From CAZWSX01 sp964636985 (GTDB lineage: Bacteria > Planctomycetota > Planctomycetia > Pirellulales > Pirellulaceae): DNA of 61,084 nt. Both the position numbers and the translations under genes were made by a program. The notes below the pieces were generated by a model. It did no database searches. It was not told the origin of the DNA and was given only the letters and a program-made list of their open reading frames with translations. Location: NCBI GenBank assembly GCA_964636985.1, contig CAZWSX010000034.1, positions 1-61,084 on the forward strand, in the 5' to 3' direction. Shown here piece after piece: positions 1 through 9,159 of the stretch (its first letter is position 1; every line of letters starts with the position of its first letter).

Positions 1-159
1 GAGGTGTACCGCATCGCGAATTCCCGAAGCTTTCACCCTGGCGGAGTTAACGCCCTCTTTGGAGACGGAGGGGTACGGTTCATTCCTAGCGCCATTACTC
101 AGGCGATGTGGCGCGCGATGGGAACGCGTTCCGGTTCTGAAGTTGTTCGATTCGACTGA
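1..159 (+). CDS. DUF1559 / prepilin-like protein, C-terminal fragment (5' end outside window)
   Basis: The open frame enters from the left edge and ends in TGA at 157-159, giving 52 residues. The visible part reads SFHPGGVNALFGDGGVRFI, then a Trp-Arg-Ala-Met-Gly-Thr-Arg stretch and a Gly-Ser-Glu-Val-Val end. This is the C-terminal signature of the DUF1559 family (H-type prepilin-like proteins, usually with N-terminal methylation motif), which is strongly expanded in Planctomycetes. Function of the family is not settled; members are secreted or pilus-like surface proteins. It sits upstream of draT on the same strand but nothing suggests a functional link to nitrogen fixation. The N-terminal pilin-like helix cannot be seen. 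Confidence 0.85.
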   Translation, partial: EVYRIANSRSFHPGGVNALFGDGGVRFIPSAITQAMWRAMGTRSGSEVVRFD

Positions 160-280
160 AACATGGTCGTGACTCCCGCGAACTCCCTACGATTGCCGAA
201 GAGCGGAGATTCTGCGCGGTGAAGGGACTCGATATTGTCGAAGCCTCGACGGCGGTCCTTCTGTCGGCGAGTTTGCCGTG

Positions 281-1063
281 ATGTTGAGCAGCGTCAACCG
301 TTGTGACTTGCCCGCCTGGCGACTGGCGTCCAGCGAGTTCAACGACGCGCCGGAACCGATCCGTTTGACTGGAGTGCGAGAAGCGAACCGCTGTTTGTTC
401 GACAAGCTCGACCATGTCGCCGACCAGCAAGAGCGCGGCGCGATCTTTGCAGACTATATGTCGGTCCGGTTTCGCTTACACGAGTGGCGAGACCAACAGG
501 GTAACGCGCGCCGAAACCTGCGGCACGGTTACGTCCGATTTCTGCATGGGTGGGGTGTCGACTCGAATTCCGTCGAAGGGGCGGTGCTCAAGACCTGGGT
601 CGCGAGCCGGTTCGGCATTCCACCGAGGTACCATCGAGGCAAGCTGACTGGCCAGGAGACCGACGCCGATCTGGCGTTCGCCCAGGACAGCGCGCGCGGC
701 TTTCTCCGGACGAATGCCATCGACGCCCAGTTGGACGTGTTGTACGAATTCTGCCAATACGAGCTTTTGCGCCGGGCGATTCCGGGGCCTCGGCTCACTC
801 TTTATCGAGGCACCTGCGACTGCGACGACTATGAGGTGTTGGAGAAGCGGGATCGCCGGACGAAATGCGTGAACCTTAACAATCTCAGCTCGTTCACAAG
901 CGACGTTGAATGCGCGGGGCAGTTTGGCCCGACCGTATGGGAAGTCCGTGTCCCCTTGGTAAAAATCTTTTGCTTCAGCGACCTTCTCGCGAGCGGCGTT
1001 CTGCGGGGCGAAAGCGAATACCTCGTCGTTGGCGGTGATTACTGGGTCAAAGAGATTGCCTGA
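281..1063 (+). CDS. draT: NAD(+)--dinitrogen-reductase ADP-D-ribosyltransferase (DraT)
   Basis: A 260-residue protein of the DraT family, the enzyme that ADP-ribosylates one arginine of NifH and so switches nitrogenase off after ammonium or darkness/energy stress. Recognised by family-typical blocks: PAWRLASSEFNDAP near the N-terminus, GWGVDSNSVEGAVLKTWV about residues 90-110, LDVLYEFCQYELLRR mid-protein, LTLYRG followed by a Leu-Asn-Asn-Leu-Ser-Ser-Phe block, and the C-terminal RGESEYLVVGGDYWV. Length is close to the usual 260-280. A GTG (278) directly precedes the ATG used here; neither has a strong Shine-Dalgarno sequence. The target arginine is present in NifH of this window (Arg101). The reversing hydrolase draG is not next door, which is unusual since draT and draG are often adjacent. 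It converges with nifA, whose stop lies 64 bp away. Confidence 0.93.
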   Translation: MLSSVNRCDLPAWRLASSEFNDAPEPIRLTGVREANRCLFDKLDHVADQQERGAIFADYMSVRFRLHEWRDQQGNARRNLRHGYVRFLHGWGVDSNSVEGAVLKTWVASRFGIPPRYHRGKLTGQETDADLAFAQDSARGFLRTNAIDAQLDVLYEFCQYELLRRAIPGPRLTLYRGTCDCDDYEVLEKRDRRTKCVNLNNLSSFTSDVECAGQFGPTVWEVRVPLVKIFCFSDLLASGVLRGESEYLVVGGDYWVKEIA

Positions 1064-1127
1064 TAACAACATCGCTTGCGACGCACCATCGATGAGCCGC
1101 GAACGGAAGCTGTTTCGCCGTCGTTCC

Positions 1128-2699
<1,572 letters not shown>

Positions 2700-2836
2700 T
2701 GTGCGCCCAGACGGCGCGCAACCTGACACAAATCAGGGTCATGGAGGGGAAGTCTTTGTTGCTCCAGGCAACACAAGAGCGCCGGCGCAAACGCCATCGT
2801 TGGAGAGAAAGGGGCACTTGCACCGATGACACATAA

Positions 2837-2852
2837 CGCAAAAGATGTGCCG
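2837..2852 (-). promoter_or_regulatory. Sigma-54 (-24/-12) promoter upstream of nifA
   Basis: On the minus strand the sequence reads CGGCACATCTTTTGCG, matching TGGCAC-N5-TTGC with GG and GC exactly 10 bp apart. Predicted start is near 2826, about 125 bp before the nifA ATG. No TGT-N10-ACA NifA site was found between 2850 and 2994, so the activator could be NtrC-like rather than NifA itself. The remainder of the 2700-2994 gap shows no gene. Confidence 0.6.
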
Positions 2853-2994
2853 AATTGTTATTGGGAACCGGAGGCGGGATAGGCGACCTTCGATCCGGCT
2901 AAAGGGAACGCGTCATCCCCGTGTGACCGCCCGCCAATAGAATCGCCCTCGCTCAATGCAGCGTTCGCAACAGAATGTAGCAAACCAGTCACAG

Positions 2995-3255
2995 CTAACC
3001 GCCCGCCATGGGAGCAAAAATAAGCAAATCGTCCCCTTGGCTTAACGTGACAACCGAGTGCTTGGCCACAGTACCAATATGCTTACCGCTAACCGCCAGG
3101 AGTGCGGAATCGACCAGGCATGACCGTGTCGTTTCGTCACGACGCAGCGTTTGGAGCACATCCTGCACGGTTGCCTCGGCGGGCAGCGTCACCTCAACGG
3201 GGCGGGCAGGTCGCAGATTGTAAAGGCGTCCGCTCAATGTCACTGTAATCGTCAC
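2995..3255 (-). CDS. MoaD/ThiS-family sulfur-carrier protein in the nif cluster
   Basis: An 86-residue ubiquitin-fold protein ending in Gly-Gly (FAPMAGG), the C-terminal signature of ThiS/MoaD/CysO sulfur carriers that are adenylated and thiocarboxylated by an E1-like partner. Start is GTG at 3255 with a perfect AGGAGG 8 nt upstream, which decides it over alternatives. The gene starts inside the 3' end of the hesA gene (62 bp overlap in another frame), so the two are almost certainly co-translated and work as a carrier/activating-enzyme pair. Being at the end of the nifU-S-V-W-Z-hesA array, it may deliver sulfur for nitrogenase metallocluster or molybdenum cofactor assembly; this role is an inference. 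It is longer than ThiS (about 66) and similar to MoaD (about 81). Confidence 0.82.
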   Translation of the reverse strand: MTITVTLSGRLYNLRPARPVEVTLPAEATVQDVLQTLRRDETTRSCLVDSALLAVSGKHIGTVAKHSVVTLSQGDDLLIFAPMAGG

Positions 3256-4021
3256 GATTTGGGCCTCCTAAGTGTGTATATGGTCCCCGGCATACGGGAC
3301 AATCGTCGCGTTTTTTTAGTTGGAGAGTCCGCGTGGTCCCTTCATATCCATCGACGATCTGTAATTGTCCCCACATTGGCTTGCCCGTTCCGGTAAGGAT
3401 CTTGATGGCTTCTAGCGCGGCGAAGTTTCCCATCAGCCCTGCGATCGCTCCCACGACCGGGAAATCGGTCTCGAAAGGGGGCAAATCTGGGTAAAGGCAG
3501 GTCAAGCACGCCGTTGTTTGTGGGTTGCTGACCAAGAGCGAACCGGCCATTCCCCACTGGGCGGCATCAAGAAATGGAATCTGCGAGTGGCAGGCTGCAC
3601 GATTGAGCCGCAGTCGTTGCGCGAAGTCGGCAGCACAACTCAATACGATGTTGACCTGCCCAGCAAGATTGAGCGACTCGTCATCGTCAGGCTCGTGATC
3701 GATGGCATCCACTTGCACCGCCGAGTTCATGCGTCGCAGCGATGCAGCAAACTGACTCACTCTGGCTTGTGCGATTCCTTGTTCGGAACCAAGGAGTTGC
3801 CGGTTGAGGTCAGGCGATTCTAGTTCGCCTGCGTGGGCAATGATGAGTCGACCAATCCCCGCCATAACAAGGGCAAGAGCCGCTGGACCTCCGACTCCGC
3901 CCACCCGTGTTACGAGCGCCGCGGACCCCTTGAGCCGCCGCTGAGATTCTTCCGAAAGGACGGCAGGCCCAAGCTGCCTGGAGTAACGCAGCTTTTCGTC
4001 AGCAGTGAGCGTCTGCAGCAT
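3194..4021 (-). CDS. hesA: HesA/MoeB/ThiF-family E1-like adenylyltransferase
   Basis: 275 residues from ATG 4021, chosen because GAGGTGG lies 7 nt upstream; longer in-frame starts run into nifZ. The N-terminus has the family motif YSRQL (about residues 13-17) and a nucleotide-binding RVGGVGG loop (about 40). Two zinc-type cysteine pairs are visible, CLTC near residue 165 and CPVC near 245, as in MoeB/ThiF. This family adenylates the C-terminal Gly-Gly of a ubiquitin-like sulfur carrier, and such a carrier is encoded immediately downstream with overlap. HesA is a known accessory gene of nif operons in cyanobacteria and Frankia. It overlaps nifZ by 23 bp upstream. Confidence 0.85.
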   Translation of the reverse strand: MLQTLTADEKLRYSRQLGPAVLSEESQRRLKGSAALVTRVGGVGGPAALALVMAGIGRLIIAHAGELESPDLNRQLLGSEQGIAQARVSQFAASLRRMNSAVQVDAIDHEPDDDESLNLAGQVNIVLSCAADFAQRLRLNRAACHSQIPFLDAAQWGMAGSLLVSNPQTTACLTCLYPDLPPFETDFPVVGAIAGLMGNFAALEAIKILTGTGKPMWGQLQIVDGYEGTTRTLQLKKRDDCPVCRGPYTHLGGPNRDDYSDIERTPLQSATCPPR

Positions 4022-4466
4022 TCGAATCCACCTCATGAAGTTCCAGGGCCGATTCCGGAACAATGAACGACCTCCCCTCGAAGTTGACCTGGTACGATGG
4101 GCCGCCAGGACTTTGACGGAAAACCTTGGTGATCTCGCCCGGTTGCCCGGCAGCCACCACCTTTGCCCCCGCGACTGCCAAGGGAACGCGGGCTACTACC
4201 TTGTCGCGTCCCAGAAATCGCGTGGGGACCCACGGTTCGTCGGCAAGCATCAGTTCTTCTTCCCGACAGCCGACAATTCGGTCGACCTCAAAGAAATGGA
4301 CGGCATAGATGACATGTTCTTGAAGATAGCTGCCGACGTTGCGGACATGGCCGACAGAACCCTCGCGCACCAGGACATCGCCGATATCTTTGCCGGGGAA
4401 GGTGCCGTCGTCGCGAATCGTTCTCACGACTCGCACGTGTTCTCCATATTCGAACTTGGGTCGCAT
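3999..4466 (-). CDS. nifZ: NifZ, P-cluster assembly accessory protein
   Basis: 155 residues matching NifZ: an N-terminal FEYGEHVRVVRTIRDDGTFP block, GSVGHVRNVGSYLQ, then IYAVHFFEVDRIVGCREEEL (about residues 53-72) and a second repeat with GEITKVFRQ and a Pro-Glu-Ser-Ala-Leu end. In Azotobacter NifZ acts in formation of the second P-cluster half on NifDK. It follows nifW by 29 bp and overlaps hesA at its 3' end, so it is part of the nifU-S-V-W-Z-hesA-moaD unit. Length is typical (about 150). Confidence 0.93.
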   Translation of the reverse strand: MRPKFEYGEHVRVVRTIRDDGTFPGKDIGDVLVREGSVGHVRNVGSYLQEHVIYAVHFFEVDRIVGCREEELMLADEPWVPTRFLGRDKVVARVPLAVAGAKVVAAGQPGEITKVFRQSPGGPSYQVNFEGRSFIVPESALELHEVDSNAADAHC

Positions 4467-4495
4467 GGCCGTTGCCCGTTGTTGTGGCTTCTTGA

Positions 4496-4834
4496 CTACG
4501 AAATCGAGAGTTGCACTAAAGGTCCTTGCGCTTCATGGAACACTTTGAACACCTTTTCCGTGAGCGCATTGGACTGAACGAAATCGAGGTACGCCTGGTT
4601 CAGCAATTGCCTGTAAGTCGCCCGGCGAGACTCGATCGTCAAGGCCGCCGAAAGATCCGCTTTGGCCAGGTAATCGTGAAATCGCTGGAGGATATGCAGC
4701 CGATTCACGTGAACGATGCTGGGCTCGAACTCGATGCCAAAGTGCTCGAGGAAGTCCTCGGCACTGCTTAAGTCACTCAGTTCCTCATCAAATTCGTCGT
4801 TGTTGGTGGCGTTGCTCACGGCATTAACTTTCAT
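4496..4834 (-). CDS. nifW: NifW, nitrogenase-stabilizing/protective protein
   Basis: 112 residues from ATG 4834, which overlaps the end of nifV by 11 bp; a TTG three codons further up is an alternative. NifW hallmarks: LSSAEDFLEHFGIEFEP near the N-terminus, VNRLHILQRFHDYL mid-protein, and YRQLLNQAYLDFVQS plus KVFKVF at the C-terminus. NifW associates with NifDK and is implicated in oxygen protection or late maturation. No clear Shine-Dalgarno is present, consistent with translational coupling to nifV. Size is normal (about 110). Confidence 0.93.
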   Translation of the reverse strand: MKVNAVSNATNNDEFDEELSDLSSAEDFLEHFGIEFEPSIVHVNRLHILQRFHDYLAKADLSAALTIESRRATYRQLLNQAYLDFVQSNALTEKVFKVFHEAQGPLVQLSIS

Positions 4835-5939
4835 AGGCTGCAAGGGTTCGCAACTCGGATTCGGAGGGCGTTCGCTTGTGATGCGCTACAAAGGATCGCA
4901 AGCGATTGAGGACGCCGGGCAATCGGTCCGGGCGAGGTGAGAGCCCGAGTTCAAGCAGCGCGTCGGCGACGGCATTCCTGCCGGAGTGCTTCCCAAGGAT
5001 CAGGCGATGCGATCTTCCAAGCAACTCGGGATCGACGCCTTGATAGTTGCGGCGATCCTTTTTGAGCCCATCCACGTGGATGCCCGCCTCGTGGGTAAAG
5101 ACTCCTTCTCCCACCAGGCTCTTTTGCCAGGCAATTAGCCGTCCCGACGCCTGCGACACGCGTTGCGAGATCGCCGGCAGGCAACGGAAATCGATGCCCG
5201 TCTCAATCTGGTGTAGCAACCGCAATCCCACGGCCACTTCCTCAAGGGGGGCATTGCCGGCGCGTTCTCCAAGCCCGTTGACCGTGGTGTTGATGTGAGT
5301 GGCGCCGGCCAGGGCGGCGGCAAGACTGTTTGCCGTGGCCAATCCCAGGTCGTCGTGTGCGTGCATTTCGAGCTGCATGTCACAGTTTCGGCGAAGTTGC
5401 GAGAATACATGGTGCGTGCGAAATGGGTCAAGGATGCCCACGGTATCGGCAAAACGAAATCTCTTAGCTCCGCACCGCTGAGCGGTATCGACAACGGTCA
5501 AAACGAAATCGAGATCGGCTCGCGAGGCATCCTCTCCCCCCACGCAGACGTCGACGCCCAGGTCGAGAGCCCGGGGAACGAGGCATTCGATCTGCTTCAA
5601 AACCTTCGCTCGGTCCCATCTCAATTTATGCTCGATCTGTTGATCGGAGAGGGGAATCGACAGATCGACCATGTCGATGTCGAGATCGCGACAAGCCGCC
5701 AAATCGATCTCGTGCATGCGACACCACACGATAAGGCGAGCACGGACTCCCGAGGCTCTGACAGCTCGAATGCTTTCCCGTTCCTCTTCGCCCATGGCGG
5801 GAATTCCGACCTCGAGCTCAGGGACACCAGCCGCATCGAGATCGCGGGCGATCTGGACCTTTTCGTCAAGCGAGAAAGCGACGCCGGCCGATTGTTCGCC
5901 GTCGCGGAGCGTCGTATCGTCGAGGATGATGGTGCGCAT
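4824..5939 (-). CDS. nifV: Homocitrate synthase NifV
   Basis: 371 residues. It makes homocitrate, the organic ligand of FeMo-cofactor, from acetyl-CoA and 2-oxoglutarate. The DRE-TIM metallolyase signature is clear: DTTLRDGEQ at residues 8-16, the metal-binding HAHDDLGLATAN block (about 192-203), NTTVNGLGERAGNAPLEEV and GIHVDG. It is closer to NifV than to LeuA because the long regulatory C-terminus is missing. It follows nifS after 107 bp that contain a stem-loop (5993-6017), and overlaps nifW downstream. Confidence 0.94.
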   Translation of the reverse strand: MRTIILDDTTLRDGEQSAGVAFSLDEKVQIARDLDAAGVPELEVGIPAMGEEERESIRAVRASGVRARLIVWCRMHEIDLAACRDLDIDMVDLSIPLSDQQIEHKLRWDRAKVLKQIECLVPRALDLGVDVCVGGEDASRADLDFVLTVVDTAQRCGAKRFRFADTVGILDPFRTHHVFSQLRRNCDMQLEMHAHDDLGLATANSLAAALAGATHINTTVNGLGERAGNAPLEEVAVGLRLLHQIETGIDFRCLPAISQRVSQASGRLIAWQKSLVGEGVFTHEAGIHVDGLKKDRRNYQGVDPELLGRSHRLILGKHSGRNAVADALLELGLSPRPDRLPGVLNRLRSFVAHHKRTPSESELRTLAAYES

Positions 5940-5992
5940 GATCGCAACCCAATTGGGAAGATGCCAACCTTTAGCTAAGTGGAGTGTCTGTA

Positions 5993-6017
5993 CACTGGCG
6001 TCTTGGGGACGCCAGTG
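5993..6017. repeat. 10-bp perfect stem-loop between nifS and nifV
   Basis: CACTGGCGTC is followed after 5 nt (ttggg) by its exact reverse complement. There is no T-run on either side, so it is not a typical intrinsic terminator. It could be an RNA processing or stability element that sets nifS versus nifV levels, or a REP-like dispersed repeat. It is the only sizeable gap inside this otherwise overlapping gene series. Confidence 0.6.
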
Positions 6018-6046
6018 CCACCCAAGTTATTGACGCCTGTGACGTA

Positions 6047-7267
6047 CTAAGCGTAGGCAGGTGCGAAGGAGGTCTCCGGATTTGCGACCGGGCCTTTTTC
6101 GCCCCAATAGGGCGAAAGGGATCGCAAGTGAGCCACAATTCGCGGGACAACGGCCGCCACTCGGTCGATCTCCTCCATCGTGTTGTAGCGCGAAAGCGAG
6201 AAGCGAACCGTTCCGTGCGCCGCGGTGTACGGAATCCCCATCGCTTTCATCACATGCGAGGGCTCGAGGGACCCGGAAGTGCATGCCGATCCGCTGGAGG
6301 CGGCGATGCCTTCCTTGTTGAGCATGAGAAGGATCGACTCCCCTTCGATGTACTCAAACGCGATGTTCGAAGTATTCGGCAAGCGGTCCTCGGGATTGCC
6401 CGTGACGAAGGCATTGGGAACGACGGCGAGAATAGCCTGTTCCAAGCGATCGCGCATCATTTTGACGCATGTGTTTTCGAAAGTGAGATGTTGGATGGCC
6501 AGTTCCGCGGCTTTGCCGAGAGCCACGATCGATGCCGAGTTCTCGGTCCCGGCGCGCCGTCCACGTTCTTGATGCCCACCCCGGAACATGGGTCGATATC
6601 GCGTTCCTCTCCGCAAATAGAGGACGCCAATTCCCTTGGGGGCGTGCAGTTTGTGGCCCGAAAGGGACAGCATATCGATCTTCGTCTTCTTGACATTGAG
6701 CGGAACCTTTCCCGCTGCTTGGACGGCGTCGGTATGAAACACGGCGCCGACCGCATTTGCCATTTCGGCCATCTCTTCGACCGGGAAGTAGGTTCCCGTT
6801 TCGTTGTTAGCCCACATCGCCGATACGATGGCCGTTTTGGGAGAGAGGAGCTTGCGATACTCATCCAGGTCGAGCCGCCCTTTTGAGTCGACGCCCAGTC
6901 GACGAATAACGCAGCCATTCTCGCGGGACTGTTTCTCGAGGTGCTCGCACAAATTCAAGATCGCAGGATGTTCGACTGCGGTGGTAATGATTTCGTTGCG
7001 GTCCGACTGGGTCTTGAGGGCCGAGAGGATGGCCGTATTGTCGGACTCCGTTCCGCATGACGTGAGGATGATTTCCGACTCGTGCTCTGCCCCGATCAGG
7101 TCGCGAATGGCCGCCCGTGCATCCTTGATGGCTCGGCCAACACGATCGCCGAAGCTGTGCATCGACGACGGGTTCCCGAACTGCTCGGTGAAGAAGGGGA
7201 GCATCGCTTCCACGATCGACGGGTCGACCTTGGTCGTCGCATTGTTGTCGAGATAGATATCAGGCAT
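6047..7267 (-). CDS. nifS: Cysteine desulfurase NifS
   Basis: 406 residues from ATG 7267, giving the canonical start MPDIYLDNNATTKVDP; the longer open frame upstream belongs to nifU coding sequence in another frame. PLP enzyme that releases sulfur from cysteine for Fe-S cluster building on NifU. Visible: the pyridoxal-lysine block SLSGHKLHAPKGIG (about residues 198-211) and the persulfide cysteine in GSACTSGSLEPSHV (about 325). The start overlaps the nifU stop by 8 bp, indicating coupling. Group I (NifS/IscS-like) by sequence style. Confidence 0.96.
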   Translation of the reverse strand: MPDIYLDNNATTKVDPSIVEAMLPFFTEQFGNPSSMHSFGDRVGRAIKDARAAIRDLIGAEHESEIILTSCGTESDNTAILSALKTQSDRNEIITTAVEHPAILNLCEHLEKQSRENGCVIRRLGVDSKGRLDLDEYRKLLSPKTAIVSAMWANNETGTYFPVEEMAEMANAVGAVFHTDAVQAAGKVPLNVKKTKIDMLSLSGHKLHAPKGIGVLYLRRGTRYRPMFRGGHQERGRRAGTENSASIVALGKAAELAIQHLTFENTCVKMMRDRLEQAILAVVPNAFVTGNPEDRLPNTSNIAFEYIEGESILLMLNKEGIAASSGSACTSGSLEPSHVMKAMGIPYTAAHGTVRFSLSRYNTMEEIDRVAAVVPRIVAHLRSLSPYWGEKGPVANPETSFAPAYA

Positions 7268-8171
7268 GGGAAATCGTGCTTTCTCCAGCGGCCGCTGGCA
7301 TGAGACTGGCGGGAACGACTTTGATGAACTCACCAAACTCTTCCATGAGCTTCTGTTGAATGCCCCCGAGCGTGGCATGCTCCATGGCGCAACCGTGGCA
7401 CGCGCCGAGCATGTTGACGTAGATCGTCTTGCCATTGATCTCGACCAGTTCCAAGTCGCCGTGATCGGCCTGCAGGGTTGGACGGACCTTCTCGATAATC
7501 GCCTCGACCCGCTTCACTCGCTGCGGCAACGTGAGTTCCGTGAACTTGCGCGCGGGAGTGCCCGGCGCCACTTCCGGCGGCGCCACTTCGAGCTTTTCCT
7601 TCCTGCGCCCGGCGATGGCTTCCAGCAGCTCTTCGATTTTTTCCTGACACGATGTGCATCCGCCGCCGGCCTTCGTATAGTTCGTGACATCGGCGAGAGT
7701 CGAAAGACGATTGGCTATTACGGTCTCCTCGATCATTCCGGCGTGAATGCCAAAGCACTTGCAGATCAACTCGCCTTCTTCGTGGTCTTCGGCGACCGCT
7801 TCGCCGCGGAAGTTGGCGACGGCCGCTTGCAACGCCTCGCGTCCCATGACCGAGCAGTGCATCTTCTCGGGGGGAAGGCCGTCCAGAAAGTCGGCGATGT
7901 CTTGATTCGACACTTGTAGCGCTTCATCGAGGGTCCTGCCCTTGATGATCTCGGTGAGCGCCGATGACGAGGCGATCGCGGAACCGCAGCCGAACGTTTG
8001 AAACCGGGCGTCAAGGATCTTGTTCGTCTCGGGGTCGACCTTCAATTGCAGTCGCAAGGCATCGCCACAAGCGATCGACCCGATCTCGCCGACGGCGTTG
8101 GCTTCGTCGAGCTTGCCTGCGTTGCGGGGATTAAAGAAGTGATCTTTAACTTTTTCTGAATAGTCCCACAT
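7260..8171 (-). CDS. nifU: NifU, Fe-S cluster scaffold for nitrogenase
   Basis: 303 residues with the three-part architecture of true nitrogen-fixation NifU. An IscU-like domain (1-125) has its three cysteines in ACGDA, FGCGSA and MHCSVMG. A central BFD-like [2Fe-2S] domain has CKC and CTSC (about 135-180). A C-terminal Nfu domain has GACHGCAMEHATL (about 262-274). It is the first gene of the nifU-S-V-W-Z-hesA-moaD unit and is preceded by a 457-bp regulatory gap with a sigma-54 promoter and two NifA sites. The start MWDYSEKVKDHFFNPRNAG is the family norm. Confidence 0.96.
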   Translation of the reverse strand: MWDYSEKVKDHFFNPRNAGKLDEANAVGEIGSIACGDALRLQLKVDPETNKILDARFQTFGCGSAIASSSALTEIIKGRTLDEALQVSNQDIADFLDGLPPEKMHCSVMGREALQAAVANFRGEAVAEDHEEGELICKCFGIHAGMIEETVIANRLSTLADVTNYTKAGGGCTSCQEKIEELLEAIAGRRKEKLEVAPPEVAPGTPARKFTELTLPQRVKRVEAIIEKVRPTLQADHGDLELVEINGKTIYVNMLGACHGCAMEHATLGGIQQKLMEEFGEFIKVVPASLMPAAAGESTISHA

Positions 8172-8255
8172 GCTTGATGCTCCAAAGAACTCCGACGATC
8201 GCGATGTGTGAGTCCACCAACTTTGATTCGATGACTTCGGTCGTCATCGTGGACA

Positions 8256-8271
8256 AAGCAAACGGAATGCC
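8256..8271 (-). promoter_or_regulatory. Sigma-54 (-24/-12) promoter of nifU operon
   Basis: The minus strand reads TGGCATTCCGTTTGCT. GG and GC are exactly 10 bp apart as required for sigma-54. Predicted start is near 8245, about 75 bp before the nifU ATG. Two TGT-N10-ACA sites lie upstream in the same gap, which holds no convincing gene despite a long spurious open frame. Confidence 0.78.
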
Positions 8272-8335
8272 AGAAGCCTCGATTGCCAACAGCGAACATC
8301 TCGCATGAATCTCGGCGTTCATCCGCGGCCCCCTG

Positions 8336-8351
8336 TGTCGCGCTTGCGACA
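8336..8351 (-). promoter_or_regulatory. NifA upstream activating sequence 1 of nifU
   Basis: TGT-N10-ACA with core tgtcgcgcttgcgaca. It is centred about 98 bp upstream of the predicted nifU start site, the usual NifA enhancer distance. Confidence 0.7.
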
Positions 8352-8428
8352 CTTGCCGGGAATTGTGTCGGCTTTGCGCTACGAGTTGTTGAGGTAGCGA
8401 ACAAGATCGATCGGTCCACTAAGCGTTG

Positions 8429-8444
8429 TGTCGCGTTTGCGACA
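8429..8444 (-). promoter_or_regulatory. NifA upstream activating sequence 2 of nifU
   Basis: TGT-N10-ACA with core tgtcgcgtttgcgaca. It is identical to the first site except for one spacer base, centred about 190 bp upstream of the predicted start. The near identity of the spacers of both copies supports a real, selected element. Confidence 0.65.
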
Positions 8445-8628
8445 ATTGGCTTTCGAACGACTGCCAGATGCGTCCCACGAGATGCCAATGAAAGCGGAGA
8501 TGGGCGCACACGTGTTGCCGAAGCAGATGCTCTTGGTTTCGGCAACGAGTGACGCGTTCCCAGGCAACGTGACACGAAGCGATGATAAGAAGCCTCTGGA
8601 ACGTCCCGCGCGGCAGAACCGGCGAGTC

Positions 8629-8898
8629 TTACGCCGAGTGAACGAGGCACCCTTTAGGGCACGTGTTGGCGCAGGCCGTACAGCCGATGCAATCGTCCGG
8701 ATTCGCGATCGACATCACTTTTGCGTTGTCGTCGTCGTCATCCTCTGATTCGCGATCAACCAATTCGAAGACATCTCGAGGGCAAGTCTTGAAGCACCGG
8801 CCACAGCCAATGCAGTGCGAGATATCGATCGAGCGAACGTACTGCGGCGTCCATTCTTGTCCGCCACGGGTTCGGCCAACGGAGGGGGAGTTTGACAC
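8629..8898 (-). CDS. fdxB: Nif-specific ferredoxin III (FdxB type, 2[4Fe-4S])
   Basis: 89 residues from GTG 8898 (GGAG 10 nt upstream), starting five bases before the end of the preceding DUF683 gene region. Two cluster motifs: CIGCGRCFKTCPRD and CIGCTACANTCPKG, separated by an acidic insert (Glu-Asp-Asp-Asp-Asp-Asp), which is the hallmark of the nif-associated ferredoxin III family. Likely electron donor in FeMo-cofactor synthesis or to nitrogenase reductase. It is the last gene of the nifH-to-fdxB array. The ATG-less N-terminus of the open frame is ambiguous, so the start is tentative. Confidence 0.88.
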   Translation of the reverse strand: MSNSPSVGRTRGGQEWTPQYVRSIDISHCIGCGRCFKTCPRDVFELVDRESEDDDDDNAKVMSIANPDDCIGCTACANTCPKGCLVHSA

Positions 8899-8902
8899 GG
8901 AT

Positions 8903-9124
8903 CTAGGCTCCAGCGGCCGTTGCCTTGGCGGTTTCAAGAGCGTCGACCGCCTCTTTCCAGGCGCGGCATGCCGTCAACGTTCCTTCCGCAATTTCGGGTA
9001 TCGCCGCGTAGCCTTCGGGAAGCCCTTCCTCGGCAAGGTCGTGCATCTTTGCCGCCCATTCGGCAACGACTCGTTTTCGCTTAGAGACTTCCTTCTCCAG
9101 CGTCTGAATTGGCACTTCGCTCAC
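8903..9124 (-). CDS. NifX-associated small protein (DUF683 / CCE_0567 family)
   Basis: 73 residues from GTG 9124 with AGGAG 8 nt upstream. The all-helical sequence begins VSEVPIQTLEKEVSKRKRV and carries a His-Asp-Leu-Ala-Glu-Glu-Gly-Leu-Pro motif typical of the DUF683 family found next to nifX/DUF269 in most diazotrophs. The exact role is unknown; a structure of a cyanobacterial member shows a helical homodimer with possible metal sites. It lies between the DUF269 gene and fdxB with short spacing. Confidence 0.85.
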   Translation of the reverse strand: MSEVPIQTLEKEVSKRKRVVAEWAAKMHDLAEEGLPEGYAAIPEIAEGTLTACRAWKEAVDALETAKATAAGA

Positions 9125-9159
9125 AACCGTTCTCCTGAGACGTTTTTTTGGAATATCGG

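Noticed and set aside
8042..8650. 202-residue minus-strand frame over the nifU upstream region
   Set aside because: It covers a sigma-54 promoter and two NifA sites, overlaps nifU in another frame and shows no domain.
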